Translations under genes and position numbers: made by a program | Source of the DNA: Pirellulales bacterium | Lineage (GTDB): Bacteria > Planctomycetota > Planctomycetia > Pirellulales > JALHPA01 | Direction of reading: 5' to 3' | Length of the DNA: 64,000 nucleotides | Assembly: GCA_033762255.1 (NCBI GenBank) | Contig: JANRLT010000044.1 | Coordinates: 186,001-250,000 of the forward strand | Part shown: piece after piece, positions 26,399-34,694 of the stretch | Layout of the letters: each line of letters opens with the position of its first letter | Numbering within the stretch: position 1 is the first letter of the stretch | The notes under the pieces: generated by a model | What the model was told of the DNA's origin: nothing | The model's input: the letters and a program-made list of their open reading frames with translations, nothing else | The model's database searches: none

Positions 26399-28678
26399 CT
26401 AGAACAGCCACATACCCACTTGGTAAGTCGCCAACGCTCCCACATAGGCCAATAGTGTCATGTACACAAAGGTAAATATGGGCCAGAACCAGCTTTGAGT
26501 TTCCTTGCCGATGATCGCCAGGGTGGAAACACACTGTGCGCAAAGCGCAAAAAACACCATGATCGAGAGTGCGGTCGGCACCGTAAAAACCGGACGCGTC
26601 GAATCATGATCCCAAGTGGCTTGGCGCAGGCGGGCCTGCAATTGAGTTTGTCCGGCTTCTTCCGCGACATCCTCTCCCACATTATAAATCACGCCCAACG
26701 TCCCCAACACCACCTCGCGTGCCGGAAAAGAGGCAATTGCCGCCGCGCCAATGCGCCAGTCCCAGCCTAGGGGTCGCACCACCGGTTCGATCACCCGGCC
26801 CAGTTGCGCCAGATAACTATGCCGCTGGGCAATTGCCGCTAACAGGGCCGCTTGCTGATCGGGATCGCGGTACAGGGATAATTGATCGTTTAGCGAGGCG
26901 ATTCGTTCCGCGTCCAGCCCCGTGGTAGCCAGCTCCCTTTCGATCGAGGCTTGCTCCGCCGCGCGTTGTTCTTCTAAAAAAACCGGATCGTTGCCATAGG
27001 GATAATACTGCGCCGCCCAAACAACAATGGCGACCGCCACGATGACGCTGCCCGCCCGTTTAACAAATTCCCACCCCCGTTCTAGCATCCTCCGCAGGAC
27101 AAACGCCAGGGAGGGCCATTTATAACTGGGCAGTTCCAGCACAAAGGGGGGAGTTTCGCCACGTAACAGGGTCCCCTTTAGCAGCCAGGCGACCACGACC
27201 GCGGCCAGTATGCCCACCAGATACATGGCAAATAGTGTGAGGGATTGCAAGCTGAGCCACCCCCCCAGATAGGCCACGTTGGCCGGTATCACCGCTCCGA
27301 TGAGCAGCAAATACACGGGGAGTCGGGCGGAGCAACTCATGAGTGGCGCGACCAAAATGGTGGTCAACCGGTCGCGGCGATTTTCAATAACGCGGGTCGC
27401 CATGATTCCCGGAATGGCGCACGCAAATGACGAGAGCAGCGGAATAAACGATTTGCCGCTAAGACCCACGCGCGACATCAGCCGATCCATGAGAAACGCC
27501 GCGCGGGCCATATAGCCGCAATCCTCCAGGATGCCAATGAACAAAAAAAGCAGCATGATTTGCGGGACAAAGACGACCACGCCCCCCACGCCGGCGATAA
27601 CGCCATCCACGAGTAAAGCCCGCACCGGTCCCGCGGGCAAAGCGGCTCCCACGGTATCGCCAAGGGAGGTCACCGCCTGGTCGATGGCATCCATAAAAAC
27701 CGGTGCGACCCAAAAGATCGTGGAAAATAACAACAACATCAACGCCGCAAAAAACATCGTCCCCCACCAGCGGTGGGTCAGCACGCGGTCCAGCGCGTCC
27801 CCGGCGGTCGCGGGGCGCAGGGCTGGCCGCTGGAGCACGCCGCGCAGCCGCTCGCCAATCCAGGCATAGCGTCCCACGGCCTCGCAAGCGGGGACTGGCT
27901 GGCCCAGGCTGTGCAGCGTCTCTCGTTCCGCTTTTACCGCGTCGTGCAGCGCGGTTCCCCCCCGGGAAAGTTCGTGTTCCAAATAGCCACTGGTGTCCAA
28001 TAGCAACCGCTCCGCCAAAAAATGCCCCGCCACGCCGGTAATTCCCAGGCACAGGGGCAGCAGTCGTTCCACTGCGGCATAAAATTCGGGCGAGAGGGGG
28101 CGCGCCACGGGGGGAGCCTGTTGGCGTGTGGCGGATACCAGGGCTTGGCGCAGTTCCTCGAGGCCGATTCGCCGATTGGCTTGCACGGGAACAACTGTTA
28201 CATTTAACCGTCTCGCCAGTTCCGCCGTGTCAATGCGGACGCCCCGCTGCCGCGCCACGTCAATCATATTGAGCGCGACCACCACCGGCCGACCCAGGGC
28301 CAACACTTGCGACACGACAAACAGATTGCGCTCTAGATTGGACGCATCGACAATGCATAGGATCGCGTCTGGCGGGGGGACATCCTTCCGCCTTCCCAAC
28401 AGAACATCCACGGCCACCATCTCGTCGGGGGATCGAGGAGCCAAGCTATAAGTTCCTGGCAAATCCACTAAATCCACCGCCACCCCCGCGATATCGCATC
28501 GGCCCACTTTTTTTTCGACGGTCACTCCCGGATAGTTGCCCGTCCGCTGGCGAACATTGGCCAGCGCGGCAAATAAGGTTGATTTGCCCGTGTTGGGATT
28601 TCCCACCAGCGCGATCGTCATGACCGCCGCGGAAGAAGTTGCGGAGTCGGTGGTCGCGGGCGTGGCTGGCAATGTCAT
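26399..28678 (-). CDS. feoB: Ferrous iron transporter FeoB, 759 aa
   Basis: GTP-dependent Fe(II) uptake through the inner membrane. The N-terminal G domain shows G1 GNPNTGKS (residues 26-33), the G2 region NYPGVTVEKK, G3 DLPGTYSL (72-79) and G4 NMID (137-140). A helical GDP-release region follows (about 170-290), then a membrane domain with two Gate motifs, including FIGILEDCGYMARAAFLMDR and FSCAIPGIMATR-like sequence (LLSSFACAIPGIM), and AIASFPAREVVLGTLG. Total length is normal. A start at 28621 (MTIALVGNPN) is an alternative. It is the third gene of a feoA-feoA-feoB operon, 13 bp after the second feoA. Confidence 0.96.
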   Translation of the reverse strand: MTLPATPATTDSATSSAAVMTIALVGNPNTGKSTLFAALANVRQRTGNYPGVTVEKKVGRCDIAGVAVDLVDLPGTYSLAPRSPDEMVAVDVLLGRRKDVPPPDAILCIVDASNLERNLFVVSQVLALGRPVVVALNMIDVARQRGVRIDTAELARRLNVTVVPVQANRRIGLEELRQALVSATRQQAPPVARPLSPEFYAAVERLLPLCLGITGVAGHFLAERLLLDTSGYLEHELSRGGTALHDAVKAERETLHSLGQPVPACEAVGRYAWIGERLRGVLQRPALRPATAGDALDRVLTHRWWGTMFFAALMLLLFSTIFWVAPVFMDAIDQAVTSLGDTVGAALPAGPVRALLVDGVIAGVGGVVVFVPQIMLLFLFIGILEDCGYMARAAFLMDRLMSRVGLSGKSFIPLLSSFACAIPGIMATRVIENRRDRLTTILVAPLMSCSARLPVYLLLIGAVIPANVAYLGGWLSLQSLTLFAMYLVGILAAVVVAWLLKGTLLRGETPPFVLELPSYKWPSLAFVLRRMLERGWEFVKRAGSVIVAVAIVVWAAQYYPYGNDPVFLEEQRAAEQASIERELATTGLDAERIASLNDQLSLYRDPDQQAALLAAIAQRHSYLAQLGRVIEPVVRPLGWDWRIGAAAIASFPAREVVLGTLGVIYNVGEDVAEEAGQTQLQARLRQATWDHDSTRPVFTVPTALSIMVFFALCAQCVSTLAIIGKETQSWFWPIFTFVYMTLLAYVGALATYQVGMWLF

Positions 28679-28691
28679 AGTGCCCGTTAAA

Positions 28692-28913
28692 TTAAGAGAT
28701 GTGCACGCGGGCGGCTTCTGATTTGCGCAGACTCAGCCGAAAGCCCCGCACTTCAAATTCCAGCGGATCCCCCCACGGAGCGGCACCCACGGCCGTGACG
28801 ATTGTTCCCGCGACTAGCCCCATCTCCCCGATTCTTACCGCCACCCCATCCGTCCCGGAAACCTCGGTGATCGTGGCTTGCTGGCCAACCGGCAAATCGG
28901 CCAAAGTTTTCAT
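28692..28913 (-). CDS. feoA: FeoA-like SH3-domain protein (proximal to feoB), 73 aa
   Basis: A small cytoplasmic beta-barrel that associates with FeoB and is needed for Fe(II) uptake in bacteria where it was tested. KTLADLPVGQQATITEVSG, then VAVRIGEMGLVAGTIVTAV and EFEVRGFRLSLRKSEAARVHI follow the FeoA pattern closely (L-x-x-L-x-x-G at the start, R-L-x-E-M-G-L-x-x-G in the middle). It lies 13 bp before feoB and 45 bp after a second FeoA-type gene. Confidence 0.9.
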   Translation of the reverse strand: MKTLADLPVGQQATITEVSGTDGVAVRIGEMGLVAGTIVTAVGAAPWGDPLEFEVRGFRLSLRKSEAARVHIS

Positions 28914-28958
28914 ACAGGCAAATCTACTAATGAATTTGGATAAAAAAGTCTTGGTTTG

Positions 28959-29195
28959 CTAACCCACCAGCCGGACCAACACGTTGAGTAGTTCGTTGCC
29001 GCGAAGGCACAAAGTTTGGTTCCCTAGCCGGCAAATACAGGGGCTTCCCCCTTGTAACATGTCGATCCTCACGCCGGTATGAATGCCTAACTCTTGCACA
29101 CGACGGACTTGCTCGGGTAGGCCAACAACGTCGACCACATCCGCGCGCGCCCCGGCCTGAAGCATGTTAAGCGGCAAAATATCGTGAGCTGTCAC
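28959..29195 (-). CDS. FeoA-like SH3-domain protein (first gene of operon), 78 aa
   Basis: A second, divergent FeoA-family protein: MTAHDILPLNMLQAGARADV, QVRRVQELGIHTGVRIDMLQGG and NQTLCLRGNELLNVLV. It keeps the E-L-G-I-x-x-G core but differs from its neighbour, including a CICRLG stretch with two cysteines. Two FeoA genes before feoB occur in several lineages; whether the two form a heteromer with FeoB is unknown. The upstream region holds a Fur-like inverted repeat. Confidence 0.87.
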   Translation of the reverse strand: MTAHDILPLNMLQAGARADVVDVVGLPEQVRRVQELGIHTGVRIDMLQGGSPCICRLGNQTLCLRGNELLNVLVRLVG

Positions 29196-29608
29196 TGCAA
29201 ACCCTTAATCATTAAATGTTTGTGTCACTAACAAGCTGCTAACAACAGTACCACACCAGATTGCAGGTGTTATTGAGAATGAATCTCAGTCTTAATATCG
29301 TCATTCTAGCGCAAGTTTTGACAAAAAACAAGCAAGGTCGGTAAGAGTTTAGGATCCAAAAGGAGAAAATCCGCCCCTGGCGTGCTAGTAAGCTTGCGGT
29401 AACACGCCAAACTGTTACACGAGAGCGCTAGAGGCCAAACTGCAACAGCCCCCCCCTCAAAAATAGCATGCGCTAGTTATAGATAGAATGACGCATCATC
29501 AGACCCCCATAACCAGGATAGCGGGGCTGTAACAGCAAGACCGCGTCCCGCTTGAAAGAGCGATCTTTGGATCAAGATCAACCAAAAATGACCTTAACAA
29601 AGCGGTTC
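29196..29608. other. Spacer upstream of the feo operon
   Basis: Contains the Fur-like site at 29274-29288, a GGCGTG...CACGCC inverted repeat (about 29379-29409) and a GATCTT-TGGATC-AAGATC hairpin near 29562. No gene. The stretch near 29196-29340 presumably carries the feo promoter. Confidence 0.5.
29274..29288. promoter_or_regulatory. Fur-box-like inverted repeat upstream of feo operon
   Basis: TGAGAATGAATCTCA, an inverted repeat (TGAGA-N5-TCTCA) close to the 7-1-7 Fur consensus core TGATAAT-N-ATTATCA. It lies 79 bp before the first FeoA start codon, where an iron-dependent repressor would block transcription. Match and position are seen; binding is inferred. Confidence 0.6.
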
Positions 29609-32089
29609 TTAGGGTGAACCAAATGGATTGTCACCAAACGGACTGTCATTGTCCGTTGATGGGGGTGTCGCCGAATCCGTGGCTGGCACATCTACCGCAG
29701 GCGAGTCACCTGTTGACGGCGTTTCACCTTTGGGTGTGGAATTATCCGAATGAGGGACATTCGGATCAATCAAGCCGGGATCGGTGGCTTCCGAAGCCGG
29801 GGGAACAGAATTCATCTCGGCCGGATCGGGTGTTGCCAGGGAATCCGGCAGAGGGGTAATCGACTCACTACCCGCACCATTATCACTCCCTGTACTTTTA
29901 ATCGCATGGGCCGGGGCCACACTTACCCAAATTACCCGCTCATCCGTCCCGGTATAGCCGGGAATAAGAGTGGTGGGCGCGTCAACAATTGTCCCTAACA
30001 GGGTAACCTGTCCCTCAATGAGGGGCTGCGCGCTATAAATGGTAAAAGGAGGCTCGTTAGGCTTGGCGGTTGGGGTTGCTAGTTTGTATTTATGTAATCC
30101 CGGAGTCGCCGCGGCGGTGGAATCGGCTACCACCTCGCCTAAAAGCAAAACACCGTTATTAGTCCGCTTCTTGGCGGTAAGCCACAACGGACTCAACTCG
30201 ACCATGGCGGCAAGTTGCGTTGGATTCTGTGATAACTTTTCCATTTCGCCGCGAATCGCCGTGAGGTATCCGACAATGGCCGCTTGATCCGCATCGGGGG
30301 GCAAACTGGAGATCACATCGCCTAGCTTGACCAGGGACTTATACGCGGTCATTTTAGCCACTTTATCCGTGCTAGCCGCTTGCCAGGCAGCCAGGGCGGT
30401 TTGACTGTCACTAATCGCGGATGCTAATTCGGCCAACTGGCTTTGTCCCGTGCTGCGATTTAAAACGACGTATTTATCCCCTGTCGCGGCGGGAGCCGGA
30501 TTTGTGACAGTGCCAGAGGGGTCTGGAGTCAACGCCGGCGTTGTTCCGGGGTCGCTGCCGGGAATACTGGCCACCGCCGGATCATTGGGGGTGATTGCTG
30601 GCGCTGGATCTGACCCAAAAGGATTATTCTCTGTTGGGTTTGTAACCACCGGGTCAGTGGGCGTTGTGGTTGTATTCGAATTGGCGGCATTCGCGGGATC
30701 GACGGGAGTTAACGGTGGTACAGGGGAGGTCGGCGGATTCGCGGGATCAACTGTGACGGGATCGACGGTGGTTGGATTTGTTACGGGAGATTCGGGGGTA
30801 GCGTTAGGGTCGGTAATAGTGTCCGTGGAGGTGATGGAATTTGTGGCATTATCCCCGGAATTATCGCCGCCGCTGGACGGATTGGGCGTGTTATTGGATG
30901 TCGCGCTTTTAAAGGGATCGCTTACCGGCTTGTCGTTCTCTTCGGGAGGGACAATACCACTGTCGCCAGGAACTTCGTCTGCTCCATTCGATCCTAAATT
31001 GTCAAAGTCGATGTTGGTGGGTTTGGCAATACTGGGGACTTTTTCCTGATATAACTTGGGAGGAACCAGTTCCTTTGGCAACACGGCCCATAAGCTGAGG
31101 GGATCTTGATTTAACACCCACATCAAGATGCCGTAATAGGCAATCAACACGCCTAATAAACCGCCAAAAATCACACCGATAAGCATGGTGAGCATGCCGG
31201 AGGATTTGCGACGACGGGTCGGAAACGAGGGAATGCTGGCAAAGGACGCGGGGGAAACTCCCGCTGCGGATTTGGTGGCCCCCAGCAAAGGTCGTTCGCT
31301 GGTGGATTCTTCGTCGGCGCTTGGTTCCAGGGTAAATTCTGCCTCGGAATCTTCGGCCCTGGCCATCGCCGCATCCAGGTTTTCATCTTCCGGGGTGGAC
31401 TCTTTGTCTAAAAAGCCAAAATTCCCGGTCGCTGATTCGTCTGCAGACGCGAGCTCGCCAAATTCCCCCTCCGTCGTGGCAAAGGGATTATCCGGGTCAA
31501 ATTTGCCGATTCCCCCGGAGCCGCTGTGATCTTCTGGCGCAAGATCCAAATCCAACGCGATGTCGTCTCCGCCGACAACTTCCCCCATGGAATCCGCGGT
31601 TGCAGTGGAGTTGTCGTCAGGTAAGGGAGAAAGCTGTAGTGGCGTGAATGGCTCTTCATCATCGGAAAGCGCTAGGGGAGCCAGGGGTTCTGTCTCTCCA
31701 GTATGAGAGCTTGTCGTGGTTGCCCAACCATTTTGTCCCGAGCGGTCAAAACCCGCTTCGCCCGGGGGAGAATTTTCCTCCCGAAAACCAAATTCCAGCG
31801 GATCGGCCAACGAGACATTGGTCGCCAGGGTATGTTCGGCAAAATGGGGGTTGAGTTGTGCTTCGGAAGGAGCGGGAGCGATGCCAAACGCCTGCCGTCC
31901 CGCGGTCCCCGCAATATAGGCCGCGGAGGGTCCGTCCAAAATCTCCAATTCTGGCGGCTGAAAATTGAGAGCCTCGTACAGGTGATATTCGGCGGCACAT
32001 ATACGACAGCGGACCCACGCCTGGTGGTCGGCGGTCAAGGGGACCAAGACTTGTGTGCCGCAGCGTGGGCAATGGGCAAATTCTGACAT
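29609..32089 (-). CDS. Zinc-ribbon, single-span membrane protein with Pro/Thr/Asn-rich exterior, 826 aa
   Basis: No family recognised for the full chain. The N terminus MSEFAHCPRCGTQV...WVRCRICAAEYHL has two CxxC pairs (residues about 7-34), a zinc ribbon of the type that precedes many planctomycete membrane proteins. Residues about 35-290 are acidic and low in complexity. A hydrophobic span (MLTMLIGVIFGGLLGVLIAY, about residues 300-322) follows a basic RRRK stretch, so the N terminus should be cytoplasmic. Residues about 390-540 are a long disordered Asn/Pro/Thr/Asp segment with NPFGSDP-like repeats. A folded region (about 545-730) comes next and then another acidic tail ending in NPFGSP. 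Likely envelope-spanning; role unknown. Confidence 0.8.
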   Translation of the reverse strand: MSEFAHCPRCGTQVLVPLTADHQAWVRCRICAAEYHLYEALNFQPPELEILDGPSAAYIAGTAGRQAFGIAPAPSEAQLNPHFAEHTLATNVSLADPLEFGFREENSPPGEAGFDRSGQNGWATTTSSHTGETEPLAPLALSDDEEPFTPLQLSPLPDDNSTATADSMGEVVGGDDIALDLDLAPEDHSGSGGIGKFDPDNPFATTEGEFGELASADESATGNFGFLDKESTPEDENLDAAMARAEDSEAEFTLEPSADEESTSERPLLGATKSAAGVSPASFASIPSFPTRRRKSSGMLTMLIGVIFGGLLGVLIAYYGILMWVLNQDPLSLWAVLPKELVPPKLYQEKVPSIAKPTNIDFDNLGSNGADEVPGDSGIVPPEENDKPVSDPFKSATSNNTPNPSSGGDNSGDNATNSITSTDTITDPNATPESPVTNPTTVDPVTVDPANPPTSPVPPLTPVDPANAANSNTTTTPTDPVVTNPTENNPFGSDPAPAITPNDPAVASIPGSDPGTTPALTPDPSGTVTNPAPAATGDKYVVLNRSTGQSQLAELASAISDSQTALAAWQAASTDKVAKMTAYKSLVKLGDVISSLPPDADQAAIVGYLTAIRGEMEKLSQNPTQLAAMVELSPLWLTAKKRTNNGVLLLGEVVADSTAAATPGLHKYKLATPTAKPNEPPFTIYSAQPLIEGQVTLLGTIVDAPTTLIPGYTGTDERVIWVSVAPAHAIKSTGSDNGAGSESITPLPDSLATPDPAEMNSVPPASEATDPGLIDPNVPHSDNSTPKGETPSTGDSPAVDVPATDSATPPSTDNDSPFGDNPFGSP

Positions 32090-32612
32090 AAAAAAGCCTC
32101 TTCAAAGCCAAAAAAGCAATCGTATCCCCCGCCAAGAATTTTGGACCACTTAAAAGGTTGGAGGATATTTTTTCTAGTATAAACAAACAGCCTGACCTAT
32201 TGGTCTTAATTTAACATTAGCAAAGTTGGGAAAACCAGTATTTTTTGCGGGGTTGCGGATTTTTCCGGTTATTCCAGGAAGCCCTGGCCACCCCTCCGGG
32301 CGGGTTTTGGACTGAAACGATCCGTTGGCCCCAATTGACCCCAAAATGCGGAAATTATAGACTGTCTGTTCTACAAACATGGTTTGTGCCCACGAACTTT
32401 TGTGGTGGAGTGGACCAGGGTTAAAAAATCCCCGGAGGGGACTTCCCCGCCAGCGGTTTTTTCACGGTCCACGCATGGCAACCTTTGCCACCGCCAGGTT
32501 GAACGACTTTGTGGGCGACTTTTTTCCGCAAAATGTCCATCGCCCCGGCGAATATAGTTTTTCGCCAGGCACATTGGGCATGACCTCTTTTTCCAATGGA
32601 AAGTAACTTGTT
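32090..32612. other. rpsB upstream/leader region
   Basis: About 520 bp without a supported gene. A loose -35/-10 pair, TTGACC (32335) and TATAGA (32356) with a 15-base gap, could start the rpsB transcript. The later part can fold: GTGGACC near 32391 pairs with GGTCCAC near 32465, CCCC-GGA-GGGG lies near 32429, and CAACCT...AGGTTG flanks 32478-32502. A leader used for S2 autoregulation, as known in other bacteria, is possible but unproven. A 75-codon frame at 32379-32606 looks non-coding. Confidence 0.4.
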
Positions 32613-33341
32613 ATGGCAACCCTCAGCGCGAAGGAACTGATTGAAGCGGGCGTCCACTTTGGCCATCGGGCCAGCCGGTGGAACCCCAAAATGCGTCCCT
32701 ATATTCATGGGCGGCGCAATCTGATCCACATTATTGATGTCAAGGAAACCCTGCGTGGATTATTGCGGGCCAAAAAATATCTCAAACAAGTCGCTGCTAA
32801 TAACAGCCTGATTCTGTTTGTCGGGACCAAGCGGCAGGCCCAGGATTGCCTGAATCGCGAATGCACGCGGGCGGGGATGCCCTTTGCGGCGGAGCGTTGG
32901 CTGGGGGGGACCTTGACCAACTTTCGCACGATCCGCAGCCGCCTGACCCGGCTAGAAGAAGTCGAAAAAATCATGAATTCCGAGGAATTCAACGCCTACT
33001 CCAAAAAAGCCCAATCCGCGCTCAAACGCGAACATCGCAAGATGTATCGCAACCTAAACGGCATCCGCACGATGAACCGCGTGCCGGAAGTGATGGTGGT
33101 GATCGATCCCAAAAAAGAAAAAAATTCAATTCGCGAAGCGCGTAAATTGGGCGTGACCGTGGTCGCGCTGATCGATACCGACTGCGATCCGGATTTGGTC
33201 GATTTGCCCATTCCCGGCAATGACGATAGCATCCGTTCGATCGAATTGATCGTTCAACAATTGGCCGACGCCATCCTAGAAGGCAAAACCGAATCCGTGA
33301 CTAAGCAATTTGACAAGGACGCCGTCCCCGCGGGACGCTAG
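32613..33341 (+). CDS. rpsB: 30S ribosomal protein S2, 242 aa
   Basis: Component of the small ribosomal subunit. [20 protein letters not shown] then [19 protein letters not shown] at the N terminus, [12 protein letters not shown] near residue 70, [20 protein letters not shown] near 94-113 and [19 protein letters not shown] are the S2 signatures, and the 242-residue length is normal. The ATG at 32613 is preceded by TGGAAAG. It is followed by a clear intrinsic terminator and then tsf, the usual partner. The usual downstream genes pyrH and frr are about 8-10 kb to the left in this window instead of behind tsf. Confidence 0.97.
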   Translation: MATLSAKELIEAGVHFGHRASRWNPKMRPYIHGRRNLIHIIDVKETLRGLLRAKKYLKQVAANNSLILFVGTKRQAQDCLNRECTRAGMPFAAERWLGGTLTNFRTIRSRLTRLEEVEKIMNSEEFNAYSKKAQSALKREHRKMYRNLNGIRTMNRVPEVMVVIDPKKEKNSIREARKLGVTVVALIDTDCDPDLVDLPIPGNDDSIRSIELIVQQLADAILEGKTESVTKQFDKDAVPAGR

Positions 33342-33462
33342 AACCATCGATTGGCGGCCACTTTGCGGGTCGTCATTGGTGGATCGGCGGATTGATGCCC
33401 CGCGGCAGCATGACACTCTGCGTGATCATGACACCTCGGGATCGGTTCCATAGGCCGAACCC

Positions 33463-33488
33463 GGGGAGTTCCGGACTCTCCTTTTTTT
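33463..33488 (+). terminator. Intrinsic terminator/attenuator between rpsB and tsf
   Basis: GGGGAG-TTCCGGA-CTCTCC forms a 6-bp stem (one G-T pair) and is followed at once by seven T. It lies 32 bp before the tsf start, so part of the transcripts would stop after rpsB. Confidence 0.75.
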
Positions 33489-33520
33489 CATGAACTAACT
33501 TTTGCCAGGAGTTTATTTAT

Positions 33521-34351
33521 ATGGCTGAAATTACCGCCGCCGCCGTCAAGTCGCTACGGGAAAAAACCGGCTTACCGATGATGGATTGCAAGGCCGCCCT
33601 GGCCGAATCCAACGGCGATGAACAGGGTGCTATTGAGTACCTGCGCAAAAAAGGGATCAAAACCCAAGAAACCCGCCTCGGTCGCGAAACCAGCGCTGGG
33701 CGGATCGCGGTGTTTGTGGATGCGGCCCGGCCCGTGGCTGCCATGGTCGAACTCAAGTGCGAAAGCGCGCCCGTGGCCAATCATGACGATTTTAAGCAGT
33801 TGGCCGCCGATTTGGCCAAACAACTGGCCACCGGACCGGGCGCCGCGACCGGCGACGAGCTGTTGACCCAGCCTAGCCCTTCGCACCCCGGAAAAAAGCT
33901 GGGAGACATCAAGGACGATTTATTTAACCGCATGCGGGAAGTCTTTCAAGTGGGACGAATTATCCGCGTGGACGCCCCGTGTGGGGTCTACGCCCATCAT
34001 GATGGCTCGATGGCGGCGCTTGTCGAAATTACCGGGTCCAACATGGATGCCGCGAAGGACATAGCCATGCATGTGGTGGCCCAACGTCCCGCCGCGGTGT
34101 CCAAGGAAGACCTGGACCCCGCGATAGTAGATAAGGAACGGGAAATTTTATCTGAAGCCGCCCGCAAGGAAGGAAAGCCCGAAAACATCATCGCCAAGAT
34201 GATCGAAGGGCGGTTAAAGAACTTTTATGCCGAGCGCGTCCTCAACGAGCAACCCTTTATCAAGGACGACAAGCAAACCGTGTCGCAATACGCCAAATCG
34301 GCGGGCATCGCGGTAAAAAAGTTTGCCGCCTGGGTCATGGGCAAAGAGTAA
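33521..34351 (+). CDS. tsf: Elongation factor Ts, 276 aa
   Basis: Nucleotide exchange factor for EF-Tu. MAEITAAAVKSLREKTGLPM then MDCKAALAESNGDEQGAIEY and LRKKGI form the conserved UBA-like N-terminal module; the two core subdomains follow, with FVDAARPVAAMVELKCESAP near residues 63-82, and MHVVAQRPAAVSKEDLDP and EREILSEAARKEGKPENII (residues about 180-225) typical of the family. The C-terminal QPFIKDDKQTVSQYAKSAG matches also. The start follows CAGGAG. Two hairpins downstream (34362-34380 and 34442-34460) could end transcription. Confidence 0.97.
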   Translation: MAEITAAAVKSLREKTGLPMMDCKAALAESNGDEQGAIEYLRKKGIKTQETRLGRETSAGRIAVFVDAARPVAAMVELKCESAPVANHDDFKQLAADLAKQLATGPGAATGDELLTQPSPSHPGKKLGDIKDDLFNRMREVFQVGRIIRVDAPCGVYAHHDGSMAALVEITGSNMDAAKDIAMHVVAQRPAAVSKEDLDPAIVDKEREILSEAARKEGKPENIIAKMIEGRLKNFYAERVLNEQPFIKDDKQTVSQYAKSAGIAVKKFAAWVMGKE

Positions 34352-34361
34352 ACAAAGTACT

Positions 34362-34380
34362 CATCTCACTCCGTGAGATG
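34362..34380 (+). terminator. Hairpin after tsf
   Basis: Perfect 8-bp stem with a TCC loop, 10 bp past the tsf stop, with a weak T-rich tail (TTATTA). Confidence 0.6.
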
Positions 34381-34441
34381 TTATTAGCATAAATTTCCCA
34401 CACTATCATATCTGCTACCAAAAACTCTGTTGCCAATGGAG

Positions 34442-34463
34442 GGGGTGTTTTTCGCACCCCTTT
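34442..34463 (+). terminator. Second hairpin after tsf
   Basis: GGGGTG-TTTTTCG-CACCCC then TTT; 6-bp G/C-rich stem with a short T-run. Confidence 0.5.
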
Positions 34464-34694
34464 CCCGGCGGCATTCTTACTTGCGTACGCCGGTAGCGGG
34501 CCGGGACGCATAGTTTCTGTAAAAATTGGCGCGTATCTTGGCCATTCCGCCAGAATTGTTGAAACTTGACATGTCAGGCCGAGGTCTGGATGGTGGCAAG
34601 TTTTATTCCAAAGACAGTTGCGGGGAGAATGTTTCCCCCGTAGCATAAGAAAGAATTCCAGATCACTGGCAAATTAAATCGCATCTAGCAATTC

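Larger units (their letters stand above)
34352..34694. other. Spacer after tsf with two terminator-like hairpins
   Basis: Holds CATCTCAC-TCC-GTGAGATG (34362-34380, followed by TTATTA) and GGGGTG-TTTTTCG-CACCCC (34442-34460, followed by TTT). The rest, up to the next start at 34695, shows nothing recognisable. Confidence 0.6.

Noticed and set aside
32379-32606. 75-codon frame before rpsB
   Set aside because: No family sequence, runs through foldable leader DNA, and has no good ribosome site; better explained as an untranslated leader.
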